Origin: Candidatus Thermoflexus tengchongensis
GTDB taxonomy: Bacteria; Chloroflexota; Anaerolineae; Thermoflexales; Thermoflexaceae
Assembly (NCBI GenBank): GCA_016842085.1
Contig: JAEVEX010000054.1
Span: 25,799 to 89,798 of the forward strand
Length of the DNA: 64,000 nt
Reading direction: 5' to 3'
Shown here one piece after another: positions 17,582 to 28,126 of this stretch; the stretch's first letter is position 1, and each line of letters opens with the position of its first letter. Under the pieces are notes generated by a model. It was not told where the DNA came from, did not search any database, and worked only from the letters and a program-made list of their open reading frames with translations. The translations under genes were made by a program, and so were the position numbers.

Positions 17582-18811
17582 ATGCGGGTTCTTTACGTGA
17601 TTCCGCGCTACTGGCCAAGCGTAGGCGGCGCTCAGCTTCTGTCAAGAGAGCTTGTGCGGCGTATGTCCCTTCGTCATGAAGTGCTGGTGGTTACTCAATT
17701 CACTTCGGATCAGGATAGTTTCGCAACATCCTTAGCAACAGCTACCAATTCGGAATACCAGGATGGAGAAATCCGAATTATCCGCATTGGTCCTGAGGGG
17801 CTCTGGCGACCTATCCTACAAATGATGAGCGGGATTTATTCTCAGATCCGCGTGATTCGCCCCATTTTCGCGCTTCTGCTGGAACGAGCTGTTCGACCGC
17901 GCTTGATGCAGATCATGTGCGACTTCCACCCAGATCTTCTGCACGCTGTGCATGTGGGCCTCGTGTATTCGTCCGAGATAGCGTATAGAGCGGCCCGGAG
18001 CTTTGGCGTTCCCTTTGTATGGACCCCTTTCCCCCATATCGAGGGCGGGGGCTGGCGTGGGCCACGATTTCGCTATTTGTATCGTCATGCTGACGCAATT
18101 GTGGCAATGACCCAACGTGAGAAGCGTTGGCTCATCGAACATGGGGCTCCGGCGGACCACGTGCATGTGATACCGGTTGGCCCTATTGTCTATCCGGAGT
18201 ATGACGCCCAAGCGTTTCGGGCTGCTTATGGCCTTGGTGATGCGCCGGTTGTGCTTTTTTTGGCTCAAAAGCTTCCATACAAGGGTTACCGTCAGGTGGT
18301 GGAGGCCGCTTATCTGATCTGGCGGCAGATTCCTGAAGTTCGTTTCCTCTTCGTGGGCCCCCGCACAATGGAATCTGAGCGCTATTTTGCAAGCGTGAAG
18401 GATCCACGCATTATCGAGTTGCCAGCTATTGTGGATCCTTTCGAGAAGAGCTCGCTCCTTGCAGCCAGCGATGTCCTCTGCGTGCCATCCGTTCAGGAAA
18501 GCCTAGGAGCTGTCTATTTAGAGGCGTGGAGCTTTAAGAAACCTGTGATCGCAGCGAATATTGAGATCGCCCGCGAGGTCGTCTCGGAAGGAGAAGACGG
18601 CTTCCTGGTTGAGCAGGAGGCTGCTGCGATTGCTGCAGCGCTTCTGAAGCTTTTGCAGGATAAAGAGCTGCGAACGCGTATGGGAGAAGCGGGGTATCGG
18701 AAGGTGCAGCAGTATTACAATTGGGATCGAATTGTCGATCAAATCGAAGACGTGTATCGAAACCTTGTTCGTCGCGACCCGGTAGGGTCTGGCGGTGGAC
18801 GGCTTGATTGA
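17582..18811 (+). CDS. Glycosyltransferase family 4
   Basis: YWPSVGGAQLLSRELVRRM...VVLFLAQKLPYKGYRQVVEA...PSVQESLGAVYLEAWSFKKPVIA. Confidence 0.88.
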   Translation: MRVLYVIPRYWPSVGGAQLLSRELVRRMSLRHEVLVVTQFTSDQDSFATSLATATNSEYQDGEIRIIRIGPEGLWRPILQMMSGIYSQIRVIRPIFALLLERAVRPRLMQIMCDFHPDLLHAVHVGLVYSSEIAYRAARSFGVPFVWTPFPHIEGGGWRGPRFRYLYRHADAIVAMTQREKRWLIEHGAPADHVHVIPVGPIVYPEYDAQAFRAAYGLGDAPVVLFLAQKLPYKGYRQVVEAAYLIWRQIPEVRFLFVGPRTMESERYFASVKDPRIIELPAIVDPFEKSSLLAASDVLCVPSVQESLGAVYLEAWSFKKPVIAANIEIAREVVSEGEDGFLVEQEAAAIAAALLKLLQDKELRTRMGEAGYRKVQQYYNWDRIVDQIEDVYRNLVRRDPVGSGGGRLD

Positions 18812-18826
18812 GTTCATGTTTTCAAA

Positions 18827-20074
18827 GTGATTCGCTCGCCTCTCTGGACTGTAAGGAGCGGATGGAGGGATGGGGTCTTGCGCCTGCTTTTCCTGAACCA
18901 TAACTATCGCTACCTGGGCACCTATGAGCGGGCCTGGAATCTGGCGAAGGGTCTGGCCCGCCGTGGGCACCAGGTCACCCTGATGACCGTCTCGCGGCAG
19001 CATCGCTGGAAACCCACCTGGTCCATTGCCTGCGGCGTCCGGGTAGCCGAGATGCCCAACCTGGGTCAGAACTACAGTGGCGAAGGGTATGGGCCGCTGG
19101 ATAACCTGCTCCGCTGCCTGCATGCGCTGGCTCATCATTACGATATCATCCATATGTTCGACCACAAGCCCAGCGCCTCATTCCCCGGTTTCGCTGGACG
19201 GCTTCGAGGCGCAACCCTCATCGCTGACTGGGCGGATTGGTGGGGTGGCCCGGGAGGTATTAACGATGTTCCGAAACGCCGCGTGCCGGCTATCGGCAAG
19301 TTTGAGGAATGGTGGGAAGTTCGATCCAAATTGTGGGCGGATGGGGTGGTGACGATCAGCACAGTGCTCCGACAGCGGGCACTGGATGTGGGCGTCCCTT
19401 CGGACCGCGTTGTCCACATCCCCAATGGTGCAGCCATTGACCTGATCCGCTGTATCCCTGTCCATGAGGCCCGCCAGCGGTTGGGCATCCCACCGGACCG
19501 CAAAATCGTGGGCTTTCTGGGCATGGGGCAGGGGGATATGGAAATCGTGATGCCGGCGATCCGGCAGCTGCCCGATGTATGGTTTATGGTGATTGGCCCC
19601 AAAAACCCACGGGTTTTTCATCAGGCCCAATCTTTTGGCATTGCGGATCGCCTCTGGCAGACCGACTTCGTTCCCGATGAAGAGCTGAGCTGGTATCTGG
19701 CATGCGCGGATGTCATGTGCCTGCCCCTGACGGACCGGGCGGCCAATCGAGGACGTTTGCCGGGCAAGGTAATGTATTATATGGCGGCCGGCCGCCCCAC
19801 GGTGGCCAGCCCGGTCGGCGATGTGGCGGATCTGATCCGCAGGTATCAAGCGGGCCTGCTGGCCGCGGACAGCGATCAGTTTGCTGAAGCTCTCCGGCTT
19901 TTGTTGAACGATGCGGCCTTGCGAGAAGAGCTCGGGCGCAATGCGCGTCGGGCCGCTGAGACCGATCTGAACTGGGAACGCCGGGTGGAGGAACTGGAAG
20001 CTTTCTACTGGCATATACTGAACCTCAACCGAATCTCCAGGAGTCGCGGGGGTGGTCTCCCTCTGCTTCCCTGA
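18827..20074 (+). CDS. Glycosyltransferase family 4
   Basis: [37 protein letters not shown]...; exact start uncertain. Confidence 0.85.
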   Translation: MIRSPLWTVRSGWRDGVLRLLFLNHNYRYLGTYERAWNLAKGLARRGHQVTLMTVSRQHRWKPTWSIACGVRVAEMPNLGQNYSGEGYGPLDNLLRCLHALAHHYDIIHMFDHKPSASFPGFAGRLRGATLIADWADWWGGPGGINDVPKRRVPAIGKFEEWWEVRSKLWADGVVTISTVLRQRALDVGVPSDRVVHIPNGAAIDLIRCIPVHEARQRLGIPPDRKIVGFLGMGQGDMEIVMPAIRQLPDVWFMVIGPKNPRVFHQAQSFGIADRLWQTDFVPDEELSWYLACADVMCLPLTDRAANRGRLPGKVMYYMAAGRPTVASPVGDVADLIRRYQAGLLAADSDQFAEALRLLLNDAALREELGRNARRAAETDLNWERRVEELEAFYWHILNLNRISRSRGGGLPLLP

Positions 20075-20122
20075 TCAGAGCTTAACAGTGTAAGCCATGA
20101 ATTTTGCGAGGGGGGGTGCGAG

Positions 20123-21142
20123 ATGTCTTTCTGGACGAACCGGAGGGTTTTGATCACGGGCGGCGCTTCATTTATTGGTTCCCACCTCACCGATGCTCTG
20201 GTGGAGCGCGGTGCGAAGGTGCGCATCGTGGACGATCTCTCCAGCGGCAAATTGGAGAACATCCAGCACCACCTGGCCCAGGGCACGGTGGAGTTCATCC
20301 AGGCCGACCTGCGAGAGCCCGGAGTGGCCCGGATGGCCATGCGGGACATCGAGATCGTTTTCCATCTGGCTGCCGATCACGGTGGACGCGGCTACGTGGA
20401 TCTGCATCAGGCCGGGCCGGCTTCTAACCTCTTCCTGGATGGTCTGATTTTCTGGGAGGCCCTGAAAGCCGGGGTGGAGAAGGTCGTCTTCGCTTCCTCT
20501 GGATGTGTTTACCCCAACTACCTGCAGGGGGATCCCCATCGAGAAATCTACCTGACGGAGGATCTGGTCAAGCCGCCCTATGATGCCGACAACATGTATG
20601 GCTGGGCCAAGCTGATGGCGGAGCTGACCCTGAAGGCTTACTATCGGGAATATGGGCTGAAGTCCGTCTCCTGTCGCTATTTTACGGTTTACGGGCCCCG
20701 AGGGGTGGAAAATCATGCCATTATCGCGCTGATCGCCAAGGCGTTCATTGGTCAGAACCCGATTGAGGTCTGGGGGGATGGCACCCAGGTGCGCAACTGG
20801 ACTTACATTGACGACATCGTGCGGGGGACGATCCTGGCGGCGGAGAAGATCGACGATGCCACGGCGATCAACCTGGGGACGATGGAGCGGATCCGGGTGA
20901 TCGATGCGGTGAAGATGATCCTGGAATACACGGGGCATAAGGCGGAAATCGTTTTCCGGCCCGATATGCCGGTGGGACCTCTGAACCGGGTGGCCGACAA
21001 CTCCCTGGCGAAGAAGCTTTTGGGCTGGGAGCCTCAGGTTCCCTTCCGGGAAGGGCTCAAGCGGACAATAGACTGGTACTTCTCTACCAAGGATCGGGAA
21101 CAGGTGCGCAGGATTCTGGGCCGGATGCTCACGGAGCGGTGA
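20123..21142 (+). CDS. NAD-dependent epimerase/dehydratase (SDR, sugar-nucleotide)
   Basis: VLITGGASFIGSHLTDALVERGAKVRIVDDLSSG, YGWAKLMAE (YxxxK). Confidence 0.9.
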   Translation: MSFWTNRRVLITGGASFIGSHLTDALVERGAKVRIVDDLSSGKLENIQHHLAQGTVEFIQADLREPGVARMAMRDIEIVFHLAADHGGRGYVDLHQAGPASNLFLDGLIFWEALKAGVEKVVFASSGCVYPNYLQGDPHREIYLTEDLVKPPYDADNMYGWAKLMAELTLKAYYREYGLKSVSCRYFTVYGPRGVENHAIIALIAKAFIGQNPIEVWGDGTQVRNWTYIDDIVRGTILAAEKIDDATAINLGTMERIRVIDAVKMILEYTGHKAEIVFRPDMPVGPLNRVADNSLAKKLLGWEPQVPFREGLKRTIDWYFSTKDREQVRRILGRMLTER

Positions 21143-21169
21143 GCCCCCGGCGATGAATGAAGCAAAGCG

Positions 21170-21430
21170 TTGGCGATCCGCTACACCCGACACGCCCGTT
21201 ACAAGTTTGAGGTTCTGGAGCGGCATGGCTTCCCCGTGACCGAACAGCAGATCATTGATGTTCTGACGAAGCCGGATCGGGTGATCCCTCAGCCGGGAAA
21301 CCGATCCATCGCCCAGAAACGGGTTACCGAAGACCACGGGTTGTGAGTTGTCTACCGGCAGGAGGGCGAGGACCTGGTGGTCATTACCTTCTATCCTGGC
21401 AGGAGGGAGCGGTATGAAAATCAAATATGA
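21170..21430 (+). pseudogene. DUF4258-like gene interrupted by an in-frame TGA
   Basis: Frame from TTG 21170: (L)[84 protein letters not shown]; stop at 21344-21346, homologous reading resumes immediately. Confidence 0.72.
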
Positions 21431-21620
21431 TCGAGAGAAAGACATACTTTTGATTGAGGTGATGCCGGAAGGCATTATCGACCATGCGGAACAGGCGGGT
21501 TCGCTCATCGCGCACTTTACGGCGGATGGGCGGCTGGTGGTCCTGGAAATCCTGGATGCCAGTCGCCTCCTGGGTGTGGTCTTTCAGGCGGCATTGCACG
21601 GAGAAGAGGTATCGATATAG
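21414..21620 (+). CDS. DUF2283 family protein
   Basis: [50 protein letters not shown]; overlaps the end of the DUF4258 frame. Confidence 0.8.
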   Translation: MKIKYDREKDILLIEVMPEGIIDHAEQAGSLIAHFTADGRLVVLEILDASRLLGVVFQAALHGEEVSI

Positions 21621-21624
21621 AGCA

Positions 21625-22695
21625 ATGCGCGTCGCCCTGGGCTATCGCTGGTTCCCCACCGCTGCCGGCTACCATATGGAGCGGGCTCTCCAGGCCCTGG
21701 GCCATGAGGTCATCTACGTGGGCCTTCCCTGCGCCCAGCGCGCCGGCTACGACACCACGGTCCCTGTGGATGAGCTCATCGCCGCCCTCCCCCAGAAGCC
21801 CGACCTCTATCTCTGGATCGATCCGGCCGGCCGCTACTTCCCGCCCGGGATCGAGCGCCTGCCCATTCCCACCGCGTGTTACCTGATCGATGTCCACCTG
21901 GGCACCTGGCGGGAGCAGGCGGCCCGCTTCTTTGATGCGGTCTTCATCGCTCAGAAGGATTACCTGGAGCGTTTTCGGCGTGCGGTGGGCCACGATCAGG
22001 TCTACTGGCTTCCGCTGGCGGCCGCCCCCGATGTCCATTACGACCATCAGCTTCCTCGCATCTATGAAGTAGGCTTCGTGGGTCACATCGCCCGGGCCCA
22101 TCGCCGAACGGCTCGCGCCCGCCGGCTTCGGCTGATCGCCGGGCGGTTCCGCACCAATGATTTTTACCGAACGTATATGCCGGAGGAAGTCGGGCGCGTT
22201 TACAGCCAGTCCCGGATCGTCTTCAACTGCAGCATCGCCGGCGACGTGACCATGCGCATCTTCGAGGGGGCCGCCTGCGGGGCGCTGGTTCTGACCGATG
22301 CCATCGCCAACGGGCTGGAAGAACTGTTTGAGATCGGGCGGGAGATCGTGGTTTACCGGGGCGATGAGGACCTGCTGGACAAAATCGCTTACTACCTGGC
22401 CCACGAGGAGGAGCGGGAGGCCATCGCCCGGGCCGGCCAGCGGCGGACGCTGCAGGAGCATACGTATCTCCACCGGATGCAAAGGCTGATCGAGCTTGTC
22501 TCTGCGCCGGGCTTTCGCCCCCTGGCCCCCATGCGGGCTGCATCGTCGGAGGAGCGCTGGCGGGCCCGGCGGGAGGTCTTCATCCACCTCCATATGCTGG
22601 ATGCCCTGCTGGATCAGGCGCGGGATCTGGGGTTCGGCCCGCTCCGTCGGGCGTGGGCATCTTTCCCCTGCTTTGTGCGGAGGCTATTCCTGTGA
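21625..22695 (+). CDS. CgeB-like glycosyltransferase
   Basis: [29 protein letters not shown]...[22 protein letters not shown]...[25 protein letters not shown]. Confidence 0.75.
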   Translation: MRVALGYRWFPTAAGYHMERALQALGHEVIYVGLPCAQRAGYDTTVPVDELIAALPQKPDLYLWIDPAGRYFPPGIERLPIPTACYLIDVHLGTWREQAARFFDAVFIAQKDYLERFRRAVGHDQVYWLPLAAAPDVHYDHQLPRIYEVGFVGHIARAHRRTARARRLRLIAGRFRTNDFYRTYMPEEVGRVYSQSRIVFNCSIAGDVTMRIFEGAACGALVLTDAIANGLEELFEIGREIVVYRGDEDLLDKIAYYLAHEEEREAIARAGQRRTLQEHTYLHRMQRLIELVSAPGFRPLAPMRAASSEERWRARREVFIHLHMLDALLDQARDLGFGPLRRAWASFPCFVRRLFL

Positions 22696-23603
22696 ACAGG
22701 TATGCGGCCTGTCCGGTCTGTGGATTCTCCGAAGGCAACGCTCCGACAATCCGTCGGCGAGGCTTCTCATATGTGCGTTGCCGCGGATGTGGGACAATTT
22801 ATCTCACCCCGGTGCCTTCAGTTGAGCAAATCAGGGCCTTTTATCAGAATCCGGATTATTTCGCAGGGGACGAAGATACGGGCTACCGGGATTACGCGGC
22901 GATGCACAAAGCCCTGGCTCCCCATTTCCGCAGACGGCTGGGCATCCTGGCGAAGTATCTGCCACAACGAGGGCGCTTGCTGGATGTCGGTTGCGCCGAT
23001 GGGTATTTCCTGGAGCTGGCCCGGGCCGATGGATGGGAGGTGATGGGCTTGGAAATCTCGGAGGAGATGGCGCGAAAAGCATCCGGCAGGCTGAACATCC
23101 CCATTGCGACTTCCCTGGATGGGTTGTCGCCGGGCGAGCTGGATGCCATCACGATGTGGGAGGTGCTGGAACATCTACCCGACCCGGTTGCGGAACTTCG
23201 GCGCCTGGTCCAGCGCCTGCGGCCCGGGGGTTTCCTGATGCTTTCCACCCCGAATGCGGGCCACTGGCAGGCCCTGCGAGCGCCGGAGACATGGACCGCA
23301 TACCGTCCCCCGGCGCACCTGGTCCTCTTCACCGCTGATTCCCTCCGGCTGGCGCTGGAGAAAGCGGGTCTTTCCATCGCCCGGATCTGGAAAGTCTCCC
23401 CGCTTCCACCTCTACCCGGATGGCTGCAACAGGCGACTTTCCCTCTCGCACGTGCCCTGGCCGATGGCAGCGCTCGCCCCTGGATGCTGGCCCTGATGCT
23501 CTGGCGGGGCGTTCGTCTTCTGGGGTGGGGATGGCAGAAAATGGTTCACCCCCAGGATGACATTTTCGCAACCCTGGAGGCGCTGGCTTGTCGACCGGCG
23601 TGA
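22692..23603 (+). CDS. Class I SAM-dependent methyltransferase with N-terminal zinc-ribbon
   Basis: CPVCG...[11 protein letters not shown] then [28 protein letters not shown]...[14 protein letters not shown] start overlaps upstream stop. Confidence 0.85.
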   Translation: MNRYAACPVCGFSEGNAPTIRRRGFSYVRCRGCGTIYLTPVPSVEQIRAFYQNPDYFAGDEDTGYRDYAAMHKALAPHFRRRLGILAKYLPQRGRLLDVGCADGYFLELARADGWEVMGLEISEEMARKASGRLNIPIATSLDGLSPGELDAITMWEVLEHLPDPVAELRRLVQRLRPGGFLMLSTPNAGHWQALRAPETWTAYRPPAHLVLFTADSLRLALEKAGLSIARIWKVSPLPPLPGWLQQATFPLARALADGSARPWMLALMLWRGVRLLGWGWQKMVHPQDDIFATLEALACRPA

Positions 23604-24724
23604 TCCGCGTTCTCCACATCGCCCGTTACCGCGCGCCATCTATGGAGCGCAAGCTGGAGCTGATGGCCGCCCAGCCCGGCCTGGCGTTCTGGCTGGTCCG
23701 CCCGGCTGTCTGGCAGGATGAGTATGGAAAAGTGGCCGTAAACCCGATGGTGCCGGGCTGTTCGGTCTTCCGGGTGCCCATGCTGGGCCGGACGAACGAC
23801 CCCCACCGGGCGCTCTACCGGACCCTGACCTTCGGCATGCGGACGGTTCGGCCTCACCTCATCCACGCGGAGGAGGAGCCGGATAGCCTGGCGGCTCTGC
23901 AGATTGTCCTGGCCCGCCGGCTGTTCGCTCCCCGGGCGAAACTCATCCTCCACACCTGGCAGAACGTCCATCGTCCCAAGAAGTGGTATGTCCGGCTGGT
24001 CACTCGGATCTCTCTTCGGGAGGCCGACGCCATCCTCTGCGCCAACCGCGAGGCCGTCCAGGTGCTCCGGCAGATGGGATACCAGGGGCCAGCCGAGGTC
24101 ATCCCCCCAGTGGGGGTGGATACGCGTATCTTCCGCCCGATGGAACGCCGCACGGATCCTGCCACCTTTCGGGTGGCTTATGCCGGGCGGTTCGTGCCGG
24201 AGAAGGGGCTGGACGTCTTGCTCAAAGCCGTGGCGCTTCTGGGCCCCGGGGTGGAACTGTGGCTCATCGGAGATGGCCCTCAACGCGCTGCCCTTCAGGC
24301 TCTGGCGCAGGACCTGGGGATCGGTGAGCGGGTGCGCTGGATCCCGCCCGTTGCGCCGGAGCAGATGCCGGAGCTCCTGGCCCAGGTGGACGTGGTGGTG
24401 CTTCCGTCCCGCACCACACCGGTCTGGAAAGAGCAATTCGGGCGCATCCTGGTGGAGGCCATGGCATGCGGCGTGCCTGTCGTGGGCTCCGATTCCGGGG
24501 CGATCCCGGAGGTGGTGGGGGAGGCCGGGCTCATCTTCCCGGAGGGGGATGCGGAGGCGCTGGCAAGCCAGCTGGGGCGACTCTTGAAATCTTCAGATTT
24601 ACGCCAGGAATTAGGCAGACGAGGGCAAGCGCGCGCCTGGCTTTACAGCCAGGAGCAGGTCGCACACGAGACTGTACGATTTTACAGATGGCTAAGTGGA
24701 GGATCCGATGAAGAAGGCGAATAA
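23588..24724 (+). CDS. Glycosyltransferase family 4
   Basis: FRVAYAGRFVPEKGLDVLLKAVALLGPGVELWLIGDGPQR...EQFGRILVEAMACGVPVVGSDSGAIPEVVGEAGLIFPEGDAEALA. Confidence 0.92.
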   Translation: MSTGVIRVLHIARYRAPSMERKLELMAAQPGLAFWLVRPAVWQDEYGKVAVNPMVPGCSVFRVPMLGRTNDPHRALYRTLTFGMRTVRPHLIHAEEEPDSLAALQIVLARRLFAPRAKLILHTWQNVHRPKKWYVRLVTRISLREADAILCANREAVQVLRQMGYQGPAEVIPPVGVDTRIFRPMERRTDPATFRVAYAGRFVPEKGLDVLLKAVALLGPGVELWLIGDGPQRAALQALAQDLGIGERVRWIPPVAPEQMPELLAQVDVVVLPSRTTPVWKEQFGRILVEAMACGVPVVGSDSGAIPEVVGEAGLIFPEGDAEALASQLGRLLKSSDLRQELGRRGQARAWLYSQEQVAHETVRFYRWLSGGSDEEGE

Positions 24725-25946
24725 GATCTCATGGGTAGCCCTTTTCACTATTATGGGGTTCACTGCTGCCATCTCGCTGGGGCGCATCCTGACCAAACCG
24801 AAGAGCGGAATAGATTTTTATTCCCTGGTATGGTATCCGGGTCATTTTATCTGGCAGGGGATGGACCCTTATGGTGCGGCGTTAGAAAAGCGTATCCCTG
24901 CTACGCCTGTTCATTATTGGGATGGTGTGGTAGAAACGAAGTTCCCCATGCCAATTGAGCCAATGCCGACGAACTTGGCTCCCCTTGTCCTTTTATTTGC
25001 TCCCCTTGCGCGATTCTCCTGGCCTACTGCGATGAATGTATGGGCGGGCATAAACATCGGGATGGTCGTGCTATTTGCATACTCGGTGGTGAGGTTTTTA
25101 GGATACCGCTTATTGTCCAAAGAAGGCTTGCTGATACTGCTGATCTTGTTTTCCATGATCGCGACCCGTGAGGTCATAGAAACCGGACAAACCACCTTGT
25201 TTGTTCTGGCCTGCATGATGCTCGCTCTTGTGCTGGGCCCTTCGAGCCAGAGTCTTGGAGGGATCTTGTTGAGTGTGGCGCTCTCCAAGTATTCGCTCAC
25301 ATTTCCGGGAGCCCTGTACTTTCTCCATAAGCGCTGGTATCGGGGTCTCGCTGTGAGTATAGGTGGCCAACTCCTGGGGCTGCTGATCATCGCGGCTTTC
25401 AGCCGGACACCTCCTCACGTTATCCTTGCCGAAAACTTGCAGATGATGCTAATGCATACTCAGATGCCGGGCTTGCACTTATCGGCCACCCTTTTTAGCG
25501 ATGGAGGACCTGTAGCAAGCACAGCTGTAATCCTACTATCTGCAATTCTCGCCCTGGTCCTGGTTTCCAAGTACCGGTCTGCCCACTTTCATAGACAGTT
25601 AGTCGATGTGATGCTGCTGATTCTTATCATGCAGTGGAACCTGCTCGTTCTGCCTCACCGCCGGTATGATCACGCGGCTGAGATTTTATTTCTTGCACTG
25701 ATTATCCTGCAGGCTAAAACATTTTCTCTATCAATGACTCACATTATGGGGCTCTATCTCTTCGCGGCCTTAGCAGCCAGCGTATGGATTTTGCCTCTGT
25801 ATTACCTGCTGGGCGAGCATTTATACAGGAACCTTTTCGCTTTTTGTAGCTTGGCTGCGCTGGGAATCTCCTTCTGGTTACTGTTCCAGATACGGAGCGA
25901 TCACGGTTTATTTGATGATGGAAAACCCGATCCTGAAGCAGGTTAA
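24708..25946 (+). CDS. GT87/DUF2029-like polytopic membrane glycosyltransferase
   Basis: About 400 aa multi-TM protein, DFYSLVWYPGHFIWQGMDPYGAAL... typical of GT87/DUF2029; start MKKANKISW. Confidence 0.65.
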   Translation: MKKANKISWVALFTIMGFTAAISLGRILTKPKSGIDFYSLVWYPGHFIWQGMDPYGAALEKRIPATPVHYWDGVVETKFPMPIEPMPTNLAPLVLLFAPLARFSWPTAMNVWAGINIGMVVLFAYSVVRFLGYRLLSKEGLLILLILFSMIATREVIETGQTTLFVLACMMLALVLGPSSQSLGGILLSVALSKYSLTFPGALYFLHKRWYRGLAVSIGGQLLGLLIIAAFSRTPPHVILAENLQMMLMHTQMPGLHLSATLFSDGGPVASTAVILLSAILALVLVSKYRSAHFHRQLVDVMLLILIMQWNLLVLPHRRYDHAAEILFLALIILQAKTFSLSMTHIMGLYLFAALAASVWILPLYYLLGEHLYRNLFAFCSLAALGISFWLLFQIRSDHGLFDDGKPDPEAG

Positions 25947-26050
25947 AAGGCTTTGAGAGTGATCCGAATGAGGTAGGATATTTGAGATATTTTGCTCTTC
26001 CGGTTGTCGCTCCATATCGTAGTGATTATAATAGGGGCAGGGGGTGAACC

Positions 26051-27192
26051 ATGGCGCGAAGACCCTCCCTGGACCATCCCCCCTGTCCCCATTGCGGCGA
26101 GAAACACACGGTGCGTAATGGCCACAAGAACGGGCGCCCGCGCTGGGTATGTCGAGGCTGCGGGCGTTCCTTCGGTCCCACCTTCGGCACCCCATTGTAT
26201 CGCCGGCGCACCCCACCGGCGGAGGTGGCCCGTGCCCTGCTCATCGTCATGCGGCGGGGGAGTCTGAGCGCGGCCGAGGAAATCACGGGCCACCAATCCG
26301 AGACCATCGGCCGCTGGCTGCGGCGGGCGGCGGACCATGCGGAGGCCATCCCCCAGGCCCTGGTCCACGATCTCCATCGGAGCCAGGTGGAAGGGGACGC
26401 CTTCTGGTCCTTTGTTAAAAAAAGCGTGCGGATGCGGGAGCAGGGGCGGGCGCGGCCGGCGAAGTGGGCCCCCGTTGGGGAGGTTTGAGCCCGGATTGGG
26501 CCAGCCGCTTTGGGGTGGCCTGGGCCTTTGGGCCGACGGAGGAGGCGGTGGTGCCGACGGTGGTCCGGCTGACCCGGCAACGCACCCACGGGCAGACCGG
26601 CGTGCCCTGGATCCGGGATGGACGGAAGGCCTACGAGAAAGCCATCCGGCGGGTGGATCGTGACCCGCAACGGAGCAGCCAACGGGGGCGCCCCCCTCTG
26701 GTGCTGCAGCAGGACGTGAGTTTGACCCAGGTCGTCCAGCAACGAAGAGGTGGGCGGGTTGGGGGCGTGGCCGTGCGCCCGGTGCTGGGGACGCCACCGG
26801 CGTGTCCGTATGGGGTGCACGAGGAACGTTTGAACGGGGTATGGCGCGATCGGCTCAACGCCTTGACGCGTAAAACGCATGCCTTTGCCAGGCAGGCGAG
26901 GACGTGGGACGCGTTGGTGACGCTCGGTTTGTTCGAGCACAACGGGATCCGTCCTCATCGGGCCTTGCGAGAGGAGGCGGAAGGATTGTCGGAGGGGCGC
27001 CGCTATCGGCAGCGCACCCCGGCCATGGCCATCGGCTGGACCGACCATATCTGGAGCTGGGAGGAGTTCCTGTCCTTTAGACATTATCAATACTCACAGC
27101 CTGCCCGAGGTGGCAGGCGACGCGGCGCTGCCGGTGGCCCCCACCGACATCGGGGCGCTGGCATCGGCGATGGACCGGGCGCTGACGGATGA
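26051..27192 (+). mobile_element. IS1-family-like transposase encoded in two -1-related frames (26051-26488, then about 26419 onward to 27192)
   Basis: ORF1 zinc ribbon CPHCGEKHTVRNGHKNGRPRWVCRGCGRSF and GDAFWSFVKK; ORF2 RWGGLSPDWASRFGVAWAFGPT...RDRLNALTRKTHAFAR...WSWEEFLSF; A7 run at 26417-26423 at the junction. Confidence 0.78.
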
Positions 27193-27286
27193 GGCGCTCC
27201 GGGACGCTCTGCAGGCCCGGGGGCTGGAGCGAGCCCCTCGATCTTTGGAGGCATTGGTGTGGATAGGGGCGTTGAAGGTCTCTTGA
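27098..27286 (+). pseudogene. C-terminal fragment of a GT4 glycosyltransferase
   Basis: SLPEVAGDAALPVAPTDIGALASAMDRALTDEALRDALQARGLERAPRSLEALVWIGALKVS*, the typical GT4 C-terminal segment with no N-terminus; directly abuts the IS1-like transposase end. Confidence 0.75.
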
Positions 27287-27520
27287 TCCCCATCCTTCAT
27301 GCCTCACGCTCCTGGCTTCATGCCAGACCCCGCATTCCAGGCTGCTCCTGTAACTTGAGGAGGCGATTCCCCGTAAGGTTAAATGGAGCCGGGATGGGGC
27401 AGCGGCCCTCCTCCGGGGACTTTCCCGGGCTCACGGGGGCAAATCCCCCAGGAGCGGGAGGATGAAAGGGTGCGGAGGGCAGCGGCTCCACCCTCGAATC
27501 CGGATTCTGGAAGGCTATTT

Positions 27521-28111
27521 ATGAGAGTGCCGGTGGGATCTGAAGAGGAGCGACACTGGCTGCTGGCCGCCCGGGAGGGAGATCTGAGCGCCTTCGAACG
27601 GCTGGTGGGGGCTTACACCCGCTCCATCTACCATCTGGCTTTCCGGATGCTGGGGGATCCCCTGGAGGCCGAGGACGCCACCCAGGAGATCTTCCTGCGG
27701 ATCTATCGCCATCTGCATACTTACGATCCGTCCCATCGGCCGGCTTCCTGGATTCTCTCGATCGCCGCCCATTACTGCATCGATCGTCTGCGATCCCGCC
27801 GCCCGGCCCTCTCCCTCGAGGCCCTCAATGGCGAGATCGCCGCGCCTTCGGAAACGGATCCAGAGACCCTCGCGGAGCGGCGGGAACGGGAAGAACACAT
27901 CCGCCATGCCCTTCAGCGCTTAAGCCCGGAAGATCGGATCGTCCTGGTGCTGTATTACTGGCATGAGCGTTCCTGCGAGGAAATCGCTGCGATCCTCGGC
28001 ATCCAGCCCGGCACGGCCCGGGTTCGCCTGCACCGGGCCCGGCTCCGGCTGGCCGAACACCTGCGCGCGCTGGATTCCCGGAAGGTTTCCCGTGGAGAAA
28101 AAGCCCGCTGA
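27521..28111 (+). CDS. ECF-type RNA polymerase sigma factor
   Basis: AFERLVGAYTRSIYHLAFRMLGDPLEAEDATQEIFLRIYRHL...LSPEDRIVLVLYYWHERSCEEIAAILGIQPGTARVRLHRARLRL. Confidence 0.92.
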   Translation: MRVPVGSEEERHWLLAAREGDLSAFERLVGAYTRSIYHLAFRMLGDPLEAEDATQEIFLRIYRHLHTYDPSHRPASWILSIAAHYCIDRLRSRRPALSLEALNGEIAAPSETDPETLAERREREEHIRHALQRLSPEDRIVLVLYYWHERSCEEIAAILGIQPGTARVRLHRARLRLAEHLRALDSRKVSRGEKAR

Positions 28112-28126
28112 AGGCCGGAGGAACCG

